From Tolypeutes matacus (Eukaryota > Chordata > Mammalia > Cingulata > Chlamyphoridae), in NCBI GenBank assembly GCA_026826555.1, contig JAKSZT010038955.1, forward strand, positions 3,022,756 through 3,086,755: a stretch of DNA of 64,000 bases, written 5' to 3'. The notes under the pieces are model-generated. The model was not told where the DNA came from. It ran no database searches and saw nothing but the letters and a program-made list of their open reading frames with translations. Within the stretch, counting starts at the first letter, position 1. Every line of letters starts with the position of its first letter. The translations under genes and the position numbers were made by a program. Shown here piece by piece: positions 11,939 to 22,478 of the stretch.

Positions 11939-11956
11939 TTCCCAGTTAGGGAACCA
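11939..11956 (-). promoter_or_regulatory. Primer-binding site, tRNA-Glu type
   Basis: On the minus strand the 18 bases are TGGTTCCCTAACTGGGAA, two bases inside the 5' LTR. As I recall it, the complement of the mammalian tRNA-Glu 3' end is TGGTTCCCTGACCGGGAA, which gives 16 of 18 matches. The position and the leading TGG fit a reverse-transcription primer site. Confidence 0.82.
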
Positions 11957-11958
11957 AA

Positions 11959-12405
11959 TGTTGTGGCCAGCAGAAGAAAACCCAAACAGCACTCTTGGGA
12001 GTACAGATAAACAAAATTTTATTATATGTGGGCCCATTGGACAGTCAAGTCTCCAAAAAAAATCTGAGCCCCATTTTCTGATTTTCATAAATTTATATAG
12101 GTACACTAAGTTTGCAGATTCCTGAGCAAGTGGGCAGGTAGGGTTACAAAGGCAGAGAAGCAAGTTTAGTTTATCTTTCTAAAAGCAGAGGACCATTAGG
12201 GGAGGAAAGAGTCATTATCTGTTTAGAGCTATAAATTTCAATTCAAAGGGGCAGCAGGGAGTGCTTATTTTCCTGACTTGGATTCCATGGAGAAAAATGG
12301 GGGTGGGAGGAGGGGAGAAAGGGACAAGAGTTGGAGGGGAGTTTATTTTCCTAAAGCTGTGAGTTTCTGTTGAGGGGTGGTTAGGGTCTCGCACTTCCCT
12401 TATCA
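11959..12405 (-). repeat. 5' LTR of the provirus
   Basis: The plus strand begins TGTTGTGGCC and ends CCCTTATCA, homologous end to end with 6701-7143. A TATA-like TTTATATA lies at 12092-12099 and the AATAAA signal (TTTATT on plus) at 12018-12023. Confidence 0.92.
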
Positions 12406-12695
12406 GTCTCAAGGCTGAGCACCCAGCAGACATGGACAGCCTGGGGTGGAGGGGTTGCCTGCTCACAGGGTTGGCCTGCTTCAACCTAGTGGGGGGGGTC
12501 AGAAGCCTCCAGGGAGGGAACCTACTCCTGCAACCACCTGCTGCCACTGCAAGCCATGACCCCAGAAGGCCTTCCGTGGGTCCTTGGGTTGAGGGCCCAG
12601 AACAGAAGCTGATAGCTGCCCCTTGCCTTCTCTGTTCATGAACCAACTATCTTAGAGCTGCTGCTGCCCAGCACAGCCATGGCCCTGGGTAGGCT
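12406..12695. other. GC-rich block of unknown origin, right part
   Basis: The GC-rich sequence interrupted by the provirus resumes here and ends near 12695, where AT-rich DNA begins. No gene is recognised. Confidence 0.5.
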
Positions 12696-12879
12696 CAATT
12701 ATTCTTAGAACAGGTAAGAATATGAAAACTAAAATATTTTATATAAGCTTCATTATTCCAATACTGATGCTTTCTCTTTCATAAAAATAGATGAAATTTT
12801 CCAACCTGTACATTTTCCCTCCTCCCTGACAAATTTTAAAACTATTTTTCAGGGCATAGACCTACTATTTTTTTTTTGT

Positions 12880-13345
12880 AAGAGTCTTTATTTATCCTTC
12901 ACATTTTAAGGATTCTTTCTCTGAATATAATTTTTGAATATACAGTGTTTGAATTTTAACACTGTATAACACATGTAACTCTATTCTTGGTTGCATTGTT
13001 GCTCAGGAATTTTTTTCTGTAATTCATATCATTGTTTTTCTATAAGTAATCTTTTTTGTTTATTTTTTAACCTGATTTATTTTCAGACTTATGTTATTTG
13101 AATATAATTTGCCTAGAATTATTTTTGTTGTTATTTGGGTTTTTTCCTTTGTTTTGTTTTCTTTCTGGTGCTCTTATTTTTGTTGTTATTTTTACTTTAT
13201 TGTTTTCTGTGAGTTCCCTGGATCTGTGGGGTTTAGAGTCTGTAATTGATTTTTGAAAATTCTTCCTTCAAATAATTCTTCTTTCTTTCTATTATTTATA
13301 GTACTTCACTTACACATATGTTGCATCATTGAATTATGCTATGGA
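12880..13345 (-). mobile_element. Old L1-like fragment
   Basis: T-rich sequence with 'gttgctcaggaatttttttc' near 13001 and 'gagttccctggatctgtggg' near 13211 resembles old L1 sequence on the minus strand. A similar phrase recurs at 56172-56330. The fragment is decayed and the limits are approximate. Confidence 0.45.
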
Positions 13346-13369
13346 TTTCAATCGTACTTAAAGGATGAA

Positions 13370-13760
13370 AGAAGATTAATAAATTTAATAATAAAATGAT
13401 AGAAATGCTGCATCATGAAAACTATCAATATAAAAAGAATTGGCTACATTAACTTAGACAAATCAGACTTCATTAAAATGACTATTATGGGAAATAAAGA
13501 GGCACATTGCATAGTAATAAAAGAGATGGTTAATCAAGAGAAAGAAAACAGTACCAAATGCATATAACTCCAATAAAGGAGACTTAAAATATATGAAAGA
13601 AAATACTCACTGTACTACAAGGAGTAACATCTACTATATAGTTAGACATTCCATTTTATCATCAATCAGTAGGATATTAGACAAAAATAAATAATAATAT
13701 AAAAGACTGGAACAATATTTTCAACAGACTTGACCTCACTGATATTGTGTAAATAAATGA
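13370..13760 (+). mobile_element. Old L1 ORF2 fragment, endonuclease region
   Basis: The plus-strand stretch from 'gacaaatcagacttcattaa' (about 13457) to 'caagagaaag' resembles the endonuclease part of old L1 ORF2. Stops are frequent and only about 400 bp is recognisable. Confidence 0.5.
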
Positions 13761-14269
13761 AGAACACCCACCTGGTAACAAGTCAAGGATATTTATTCAG
13801 ACCTTGCCACCTTTAGTCAGCAACAATCATTTGTATTTGGCAAGTGCTTCTTCTAGCTATTGTTTAAATTAACATTTGAATGATATATTTGATCATACCT
13901 AGTGACAATTATTATTTGCTGATGTAGTCACTGTTTTTCTCTGTGTGTGTGTCGATGTACTAAATCTCCTGAGGAAGACATTATTAATTTCTACTCCTGT
14001 GTTACTATTTTCTATTGCTTGTTTGTATTTAATTCTCTTAAAAATTGCCAAATTTCTGTTGAAGTTGACTATCTAATCCTGTGGTCTGTCTACAGTTGTC
14101 CTTTTAAGATTTTAATGTATTAATCAGAGTTACCTTAATTTTTTAATTTATATTTTAGTTCCTATATTTGGGTCACATATTAACCATATCCTATTAGATT
14201 GTCCATTTTGACTACTCCCTTGTGCTTTTCTTTCCTCAAAAACTTTTTCTTGAAAGCAAGACATGTTGG

Positions 14270-14705
14270 GTAAGATAGTGGATATTGTTGTATTAACTTA
14301 TTTTTCTTTATTTTAACTTTTTATTATAATTGCTTGTTTTCTGCTTATGTGAACGTGCCCTACTTTCTCCTGTGTCTTATTTTGTGGTGTTTGTGTGCAT
14401 TTCTAATGTTTGTCAGGGTGGTGGAGGAGGTTGGCTAAGGCGGGGAACTTTCTCTGATCTTCTGACTGGGACTTTCTCTTAGGCACAGCTTGTGAACATA
14501 GAGCTACAGTGTGGCCAGATATGTGTCCCTTTCCTTTCCTACAGAGGCAGAGGAATTAATTCCCCTGAGGGTAGACTGTTGTTTTTCCCAGCTCTTCCCT
14601 CCCTCAGCTGTGAAAGTTTTTCTTCCATTAGAATCCCCTACTATTTGTTTTGGGGCCATCCCCTTGAGATAAGGCATTTATTTCTGGAGGGAAGATACAG
14701 GAGGT
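14270..14705. repeat. Old interspersed repeat, copy 1
   Basis: This shares 'acatgttgggtaagatagtg', the 'ctgactgggactttctctta' region and the 'gagataaggcattta' region with 38575-39240. It is part of the duplication that also includes the VH relics at 14.8 and 41.4 kb. The family is not identified; it looks like the 3' region of an old LINE. Confidence 0.5.
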
Positions 14706-14789
14706 GATAAGAGTTTTGGGGTACTGTCTATTCCATTCAAAGTTTCTATGAGATTTACTTATACACATAGGATACAGATTGTAATGGAA

Positions 14790-14899
14790 ATTAACACACT
14801 GTGTCTGCAAATGGACAGTCTGAGAGGAGAAGTCATGGCCACATATTACCATCTGAGGCATAGAGTTAGGGGAAGGCAGCATGATCCCAGATGAGCTCT
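14790..14899 (+). pseudogene. VH3-like relic: FR3 and recombination signal only
   Basis: In frame from 14805 the translation is LQMDSLRGEVMATYYHLR, the end of VH3 framework 3, with the invariant Cys104 codon changed to His (CAT). It is followed by a decayed recombination signal: heptamer TAGAGTT (14861-14867), a spacer of exactly 23 bases and nonamer ATGAGCTCT (14891-14899). Leader, FR1, CDR1, FR2 and CDR2 are absent. The paralogous segment at 41.4 kb retains them, so a deletion most likely removed about 2 kb here. The 3' flank ('ccagggggtgctcaggatac' near 14925) is typical of VH genes. Confidence 0.75.
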
Positions 14900-15059
14900 C
14901 CCCTCTATAGTAGTCTCCAGGGGGTGCTCAGGATACCACAGCTCCTGGATCATTTGCAGAAAAGGTGTGAAAGGGTGCCTTTTTCACATGAAGTTTCTTT
15001 TAAGGGTGTGTGTTTCCCCTAATCTCCTAGTAAGCAGATGTTCTGGCCAGTGATCAGTG

Positions 15060-15273
15060 TCCCTGAGGATGCATGGAGAGTTCAGTATCTGAGGGCAGAG
15101 TAAGCAGTATTGATGTCAATGGGCTCTCTTGGAACTCAGAGGAGTCTGGGAAGGGGCTGCAGATGCTGTTCAGCTACAAGAACCCTACTGACCACAACTA
15201 TAGCTCATCTTCAATGGCCAGGATGCCTGCCAAGGAAAGTTCCAGCTGCCACTTACAACCACCAACATGAATG
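15060..15273 (+). other. ORF-like block shared with 42020-42241, copy A
   Basis: About 210 bp is homologous, by eye around 70%, to 42020-42241. The plus-strand frame 15073-15270 (65 codons) translates in register with the frame in the other copy over the last ~45 codons: WNSEE, TDHN, SSS and SSSCHLQPP here against WNPEE, TDHN, SSS and SSSCHPQP there. Both end at TGA within a codon or two. No protein family is recognised. This could be a decayed exon, a coding repeat or chance preservation of a frame in recently duplicated DNA. Confidence 0.4.
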
Positions 15274-15329
15274 CTCAGAACAAGAGGGTAGGACCCCCAG
15301 TGCAGGAAAGTTAGAAGGAGCCCAGACCC

Positions 15330-15480
15330 TCAGCTCCCTGCAGGGTCAGCAGCACTGACCACCTGGGGATGTCAGGAGCAAAGATCCAGGGACCTGGTTT
15401 ACAGGCAGATGCACAGACAGGATCAGGAGTCACTCAGGATGATGGAGTCCAGGGGCCAGGACCAGGGACAGGTGAGGAGA
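15330..15480 (+). repeat. VH-flank minisatellite, about 3 units
   Basis: Degenerate units of about 50 bp with 'caggatcaggagtcactcag' and 'ccaggaccagggacaggt' match the units of the longer array at 42335-42940, located at the equivalent place in the duplicate. Confidence 0.6.
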
Positions 15481-15699
15481 GACATAGGACCATTGATCAC
15501 CAGTACCATGTTGAGAGGCATATGAATTGGAAGGATAGGGGAGCTTCCTTTTCAGCATCTGGGCTTTCTTCTCATTACGTCTCTGTTCAGTTTCATGTGA
15601 AGATGCAGGTTGGACTGGTTTTGCTTCTGCTGTTTTATGCCCAGGATAGAAGTTAAGTGGAATATCATTAAATCACCTCTATTTGGACAGTTCATTCAT

Positions 15700-16180
15700 T
15701 TACAGGTGAATAAAAGTTGTAAATTTATGTGAAACAAAAAATATGCACAGTTCATTCACCTGAAGTGATTTAACCAAATGTCAGTGTCACAATGAATTCA
15801 GAAAACAGAGAGATATGGAAATAAGACTTCAATAAAATGTGCACTTTGAGCTTCAGCACAGTGTTCTCATAGTGACATAATTTACTCCATATGTGGATTT
15901 GATTTTCCTCCCTGCACCTCCCTGTACATCACTTCCAACCATGGACTTTCTGAATGCCTCTATACCCAGTCCCAACTTTGGAACATGCTGCATGATGTTC
16001 TCTCTAATCCCCATGTTCTGCCAGAATCACTGGTGACTTTAGTTTCCAGCACAATTCTTTTTCACTATGTTGATGCCCCACCACATGGAACAAGACAGGG
16101 AATGAATATCTTAGCACATGTATTATTAAATTTACAACTGTTATTATTAAATTGCTAGTTTGCAATATGCTATATTCAAG
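15700..16180. repeat. Duplicated VH spacer DNA (copy A)
   Basis: The sequence containing 'catggactttctgaatgcct' (near 15940) is homologous to 43100-43560, which contains 'catggactttctgagtgcct' (near 43352). It continues the A/B duplication 3' of the minisatellite. No gene is present. Confidence 0.7.
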
Positions 16181-16229
16181 TTCCCTCCACTGTATGATGA
16201 TGTAGAAAGATATATTCAGAGATGAGTTC

Positions 16230-16700
16230 TAATCTCTTATCTAAGCTTCTTCATGAGAGGCTGGGATATAAGCAAATGGACCGTGTTGTGAATACCATCC
16301 ATGTTATCTCTGTCCTTTCTCCTAATGGAACCATTAATCTATCATATATTGCAGCCCCCTCCCTGGGGTACAGAATCTTTTCCCCAGTTGTTTCCTCCCA
16401 AGGTGCATTGGCTTTTCACCAGTGTCTTCAATTGCCTATTTCAAAGTCCTTCATATTCACGTGAAGGCTTTCATTTTTTGCTGAAGATAAAGGAGGTGGT
16501 ACTGGGCATACTTTCCACGACGGCTTCTGTTTCCTCCCTATTTCTACTGAAATTCAACAGTGCCCATAGGATACTGGTTTAGTTTGTTTTCCTCATGCAG
16601 GTTAGTTTATTTGTTCTAAGTGGAGTTAGGGAAGTTGTTTTAGGTATAGTTCCACAATGGATGCTATGCCTCTTCCCAAAAACCACTTGGGGAGAGGACT
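16230..16700. repeat. Old interspersed repeat, copy 2
   Basis: The stretch 'gtgcccataggatactggtt' (near 16561) and the following 120 bp match 46385-46510 and, more weakly, 39280-39420. Same unnamed family as 14270-14705. Confidence 0.5.
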
Positions 16701-16859
16701 TTCGTTTGTTTATTTTGCATGATTCGTGTTATTTTTTTGTGTATATTCTCCATAATTCTGCAAGAAAAGCATGCCATAGAGTAGAGATCTGACCCCTGGG
16801 AGAAGCATTCTAGCAAATGTACCAATAGTTAAATTTTACTTTATCAAAATTAACTAGTG

Positions 16860-18958
16860 ATTTATTTATTTATTTTATATATTTTTATTTTTTACATACT
16901 TAGATTACATAAATGTTACATAGAATATATAGGTGATTACCATATGCCCAGCTCCCCACACCTCCCACATTTTCCCACATTGGCAACATCATTCATTAGT
17001 TGTAATTGTACATTCATTGTAATTGATAAACATATTTTGGAGCATTGCACTGAGCATGGATTATAGTTTTCAGTGTAGTTTACACTCTCTCCCACTCAAC
17101 TCTATAGGTTATGGCAAGATATATAATGGCCTGTATCTGTTATTGTAATTTCATTCAGGATGGTTCCCAAGTCCCAAAAATGCACGAATATTACATCTGT
17201 TTTTCCCTCTCCCTGCCCCCAGAACCTCCAGTGGCCACTGCATCCACATCAATGAGCTTTCTTCCATTGCTAGAATCACAATGTCTATAGTAGAATACCA
17301 TTAAGTATTCAGAAAGTAAGTAGAATACTATTAAAATTGTCCCCCAATCCTGAGGACTCTGTGATGGTGATTCCCACTCCACCTTTAACTTAGGGAGTCC
17401 TTTGATACCATATGGCCAATAGATAGGACTCTCTTTCTTGAGTTGTAGACAATCTCAGTTCCTAGGTATGTTGTTTGTCAATTGTTTCCTCCTTGTTAGT
17501 TGTCCTGGGTGAATCCAAAGAACTGGAGAGTAGGTGTTGTATCTCCATTGAGATTCAATTTTAGGTCACAGTAAAGACACATATAGAACACAGGGGACAT
17601 CCTATAAGCCAAACATCCTCCTCCTTTCACTCCTTTCCATATTAATAACCTTTTTATATGCACATGATACATTTGTTACAGCTCATGTACAAATATTGAA
17701 ACATAGCTGCTAATAATGGTCAATGGTTTACCTAATGGTGTATATTTTGGACCATAAAATTTTATAAATTTTTGATGAAATTTAACATGGCTTGTATCCA
17801 TCATTTCAAGTTCATATTGAACACTTACACTGTTTCCCAAATGCCCCTGTTCCTCCTATTTTATTCCTCCCTCCCTCTCTCTTTGGGGCCCATGGTGAAC
17901 ATCAGGCTTCACTCCTTGAAGGACAAGATTCATAGTTACTTGCAACAGCACTTAGGGTTTGACACACTGGCCTGTCCTCCCTTACTGGGCACTGACCATG
18001 CTCTCTAGGGACTCCTGTCCCTCTGTTTGAGAACATAGTGGGCCTCCCCAGGATGAGAGTCCAACACATTCCCACTCATTATATGGGTCTTTACCCACTG
18101 ATACCATATGCTATGACAAAGTGATCACTCACACACTCCCTAGAAGCCTGTCCCAGGTGTGCACTGTCCCAAATTCCCCACATCCAACACTCTAAACAAG
18201 TAACCCTTCCTGGTCATATTGCCAAAAGATCATTCCCAACATTGTAGTTTCAACAATGTGCCAACCAATCCCCAGTGTTCACCTGCTCCCTTTCCCAACC
18301 ATCCTCCCCATTCCATGGACCATCCAACCCTCCCTCCCCACCCTATACCCTGTCAGGCTTGCACCACCCCAGCCACCCCTGTCATGTCCCTTCACTACAT
18401 AACTACACACTTTCACCCTATCATAGATTTCACCTGCATGGGCATTGGCTCATCACCTTCTCCCTATCTACTTCCTGTAAACCTATCTTCCAGAGTCTAG
18501 ATCTGTGAATCTGCTAAATTTGCTTAATTTATATCAGTGAGATCATGTTATATTTGTAATTCAATCCCTGGCTTGCTTCACCCAACATGAGGATCTCAAG
18601 ATTCAGCCATGTGATCCTGGTGTTAGTACTGTATTCCTTCTTACACCACAGTAATATCCCATTGTAGGTATATACCACATTTTGTTTCCATTCATCTGTT
18701 GATGGGCATTTGGGCTGCTTGCATCTTTTGGCAATAGTGAATTATGCCACTATGAACATTGTTTTGCATATATATGCTCATGTCCTTGTTTTCATTTCTT
18801 CTGGGTATTTCTGGATCATATGGCAGATCTATAGTTAGTTTTTTGAGAAACTGCCAAACTGTCCTCCACAATGGCTGCAGCTGCACCATGCTACATTCCC
18901 ACCAGCAGCAGATGAGAGTTCCCATTCATCCACATCCTTTCCAACAGTTGTAGTCCTC
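16860..18958 (-). mobile_element. L1 element 1 of the stack: 3' UTR and ORF2 end
   Basis: A T-rich tail region at 16860-16895 is followed on the minus strand by the full 3' UTR and the last part of ORF2 ('attcatctgttgatgggcat' in reverse near 18690). Homology stops at 18958, where a second T run marks the next L1. The UTR aligns with 58200-59420 and 23280-24040. Confidence 0.8.
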
Positions 18959-20510
18959 TTTTTTTTTTTATTTAAGCACCTGTATTTCAACTGCTCATCC
19001 CCTCCCTGCCCCAAAAGTGTCAAGTGGCTACTGGCTCCACCTCATTGTTATAATTTCTTCCATTGCTAGAATCACCATATATGAACAACAGAATACCATC
19101 AAGTCCACTCTAGTCCATAGTTCTTCCCCTAATCCTGAGGGGATTGGGATGGTGATGTCCACTCCACCTCCAAGTGAGAGAGGGCTTATATCCCATGGAT
19201 ATGATGGGTGGGATGATCCTGCCTGCAGATGCAGGCCTTCTCCATTCCCTGGGATGGCCATTGCCCATCATTGTCTCCTCGCCAGGTGACTTGGATGAGT
19301 CCATTGAGCTGTAGGGTAGGAGTTGCAGCTCCACCGAGATTCCATGAACACCTGGCACATAAGTAGGCCAGAGGCTCCAGTCTCTGGAAGTATACCTAAA
19401 AACTCCAGCATCACATATAGGTTTGAATAGAAGGGACTGATGAACCATGTGCAGGGAGGACTTATTTGAGGCCAATTCTGTCACTCTCAGGAGCACAGAT
19501 TCCAAAATAGAGCCCACTGATAAGGCATCATTCTCTGGGGCTATCCCCCCTTATATAGGACCTGGGTGTCTCCAGAGCTCTCAGGAGCCCCTCTGTGTGG
19601 GGTGATAGGCACTTAGATGTTCTATGAGCTCCTACTGAGGTGTGCATAAGAGTCACCTCTGGGATGACCTCCCGACTCTCTTTGAAGTCTCTTAGCCACT
19701 TGAACTCATTTGTCTTTACCATTTCCCCCTTTAATTCAAGGTCTTTTTCCAGTTGTGTTGCCAGTTGGCACTTGGTATCAATCCCTCATTGCCAGGGAGG
19801 CTCATCCCCGGGAGTCATGTCCCACATTGGGGGGAAGGTAATGCAATCATATGCTGAGTTTGGCTTAGAGAGAGGCCACATTTGAGCAACAAGGAGGCTC
19901 TCAGGTGGCAACCCTTAGGCACCCTACAACTGCAGGCTAAGTCTCAGTTACAAGAGCAAAGACTCACAAGGGTACTCATCAATGAAAAGAACAAATCAGT
20001 GGGTCATCCTCTTTTGACAGACACTGTCCCTGCACTCAGAGGACTATTGCTGCTCCCTTGGAGACTGTGGCAGTGCTCTCCAGGCTAGGAATTCAGATTC
20101 CCTCATTTATTGTGTGATTGTGCACCCATCATGACCATGCCCCATCTTTTGATCTTTTGAACGATTTTATATATCTTTCCTGTATATTCAGATGAACTAA
20201 TTCCAATGAAACCCCCCTCCCAGACAGCCCCCACCAATAATCCCCTGCAGTACCCATTGTAATCCTTCTGTGATCCAAATCCTCCATGAACATGTAGTCC
20301 ATAAAATAATCAAATACACTTACTAGGAAAAAGAAACAAGTATGATAAGTTTACATGCAAGAGACAAACATAAGGAAACAGAGGGGAAAAAAAAAAGAAA
20401 AGAAAAGAGAAGGAAAATAAAAACAAATAATCAAACAAAAAACAAGATAAAATATAATTAGCAGATTGGGACATTCAAAAAATGAGCAAAAATGCAAAGG
20501 AAATGCCTTT

Positions 20511-20558
<48 letters not shown>

Positions 20559-22199
20559 TTTTTTTCCCTTCTCTTTTCCTTTCTTTCCTTCCTTTTATCA
20601 CTGTGTTATCGGATGTCTGGTGTGCCATGACACCTTCCCCCTCTCAATCCCCATTGTCTCCCAATTTTTAATTTAATTTTCAAAGAAGTTTTAGGTCACA
20701 GCAAAGTCACACACGGAGTGCCGGAGACTCCCAGATACCAAACTACCCTCCCTTCCCACCCCATATTAAACGCCCCCCACTTTTTTTTTTGGATGTTAGC
20801 ATTGTTATAACTGTTATACAGATAGCAAAATACAGCAAATAAACATTGTCAATGATTTACAGTATAGTTTACAATTTAGATGATACAGTTTAATAATTTT
20901 GATGATATTTACCATGACCTGTGTCCATTACTGTAAGGTAATGAAAAACCTTCCCCATGACCACCAAACACCCCATTCGATCTTGACTGTTCCCTTCCCC
21001 CCAGCCCCCCAGGGCCCATGATACCACCCTCTCCCGACCCATGGAATGTCAAGATTCACAGTTACATGCCCTGGGGATTTGAACCTGCCCTTCCTAATCC
21101 ACCTACCTGCCAGTGCTGCACTACCAAACCTAGAAACACCACCACTCATCTGCCCCATCCCCCAACATGCAACCACACTCTATCCCTTTACCATAGATTA
21201 TGTCCATATGGGTGATGGCTCAAAGCCTGCTCTTTTCTTACTCTCCTTTGTTAACCTAGCTTTCAGACAATGGTTCTCAGAGACTGCTCACTTTCCTCAG
21301 TTCAGATCAGTGAGGTCATATACTGTGCATCCTTCAGTGCCTGGCTTGCTTCACTCGACATAAGGTCTTCAAGATTCATCCACGTTATTCCATGTGTTAG
21401 CATTTTGTTCCTTCTTACAGCTGAGTAATATTCCATTGTATGTATGTACCACATTTTGTTTATCCATTCATCACCGTGTTACATTCCCACCAGCAGTGGA
21501 TGAAGGTTTCCATTCATCCACATCCTTTCCAACAGTTGTAGTACTCTTTTTTTTTTTAATAGCCACCAGTCAAATGGGCATAAGATGGTATCTCACTGTA
21601 GTTTTGATTTGCATTTCCCTAATAGCTAGTGATGTTGAGCATCTTTTCATGTGCTTTTTAGCCATTTGTATTTCTTCCTTGGAGAAGTATCTTTGCAAGT
21701 CACTTGCCCATTTTTTAAATAGGTTGTTTGTCTTTTTATTTTTGAAGTGTAGGTTTCCTTTATATATCCTGAAAATTAAGCTATTAAGTATATGGTTGCC
21801 CAATACATTCTCCCATTGGGTAGGCTGCATTTTTACTTTCATGATAACTTCCATTTAGGTGCAAATGTTTTTAATTTTGAGGAGTTCCCTTCATCTATTT
21901 TTTTCATTCATTGCTCATGCTTTGGGTGTAAAGTTCATAAACCATTCCTTATTACAAGGTCCTGTAGATGTTTCCCTACATTAACTTCCAAGATCTTTAT
22001 GGTCTTGGTTCTTATAGTTAGGTCTTTGATCCATATTGAGTTGATTTTTTTATAAGATGTGAGATGGCGTTCCTCTCCCATTCTTTTGGATATGGATATC
22101 CAGTTCTCCAAGCATCATTTGTTGAAGAGGCCATTCTCTCCCAGTTGAGTGGGTGTGGTGACCTTGTCAAATATCAGATTAGTATATATGTAAGGATGT
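18959..22199 (-). mobile_element. L1 element 2 of the stack, 5'-truncated
   Basis: Starts with T(10) at about 18959, abutting element 1, and continues through 3' UTR and the C-terminal part of ORF2 to about 22199. A (TA)n tract at 20511-20555 interrupts the UTR. The minus-strand frame 21854-21570 gives [15 protein letters not shown] and related ORF2 C-terminal sequence. The element is about 3.2 kb, so most of ORF2 and all of ORF1 were lost by 5' truncation. Its UTR contains a 135-codon sense frame (19517-19110) related to the one at 855-289. Confidence 0.82.
20511..20555. repeat. (TA)n microsatellite
   Basis: About 22 uninterrupted TA units inside an L1 3' UTR. Confidence 0.95.
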
Positions 22200-22350
22200 T
22201 GCCGGTCAGACTCTGGGTCCGTGAAAACGGTGCCGCAGATGAGAAAGAAAGAATAAGACAAAGAGAAGAAAACCTGGGATCAGGGGACTCTCCGTCCGAT
22301 ATGCAGAGAAGAGCCCTGCCACCTCATAAGGTGTGGCTTTTATTTTAGCT
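22200..22350 (-). mobile_element. LTR fragment, ERV2-like
   Basis: A CpG-containing segment unlike the L1s on either side begins TGCCGGTCAG at 22200. On the minus strand it ends in ...GACCGGCA and has AATAAA upstream (from TTTATT near 22338), the arrangement of R-U5 at the 3' end of an LTR. The right edge and U3 are not clear and may reach about 22410. The class is inferred from general resemblance to ERVK-type U5 and is uncertain. Confidence 0.45.
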
Positions 22351-22428
22351 TTAGAAAAAAGAAAAAATATATGTACATATATAAATTCAATAGATACTTG
22401 ACAGTTTACATTCTACTAGAATGAGCAA

Positions 22429-22478
22429 GTCTTAAAAGTTAATGGCTCAGAAAGTCTTAAAAGTTAATGGCTCAGAAA
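22429..22478. repeat. Perfect 25-bp tandem duplication
   Basis: Bases 22429-22453 are repeated exactly at 22454-22478, at the boundary between the LTR-like fragment and L1 element 3. Confidence 0.9.

Larger units (their letters stand above)
6701..12405 (-). mobile_element. Defective gammaretrovirus-like (class I) provirus
   Basis: Two related LTRs of 443 and 447 bp bound a 4.8-kb interior whose minus strand encodes decayed gag, a stub of pol and decayed env, in retroviral order from right to left. Both LTRs have the form TG...CA. The 4-bp flanks are GTTT on the left (6697-6700) and GTCT on the right (12406-12409), which fits a class I 4-bp target duplication with one later change. A tRNA-Glu-type primer-binding site sits beside the 5' LTR and a polypurine tract beside the 3' LTR. 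The total of 5.7 kb is well below a full-length gammaretroviral provirus, mainly because most of pol is missing. Stops and frameshifts in every gene rule out function. The tRNA-Glu primer type recalls the HERV-E group, but primer use alone does not fix the lineage. Confidence 0.92.
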
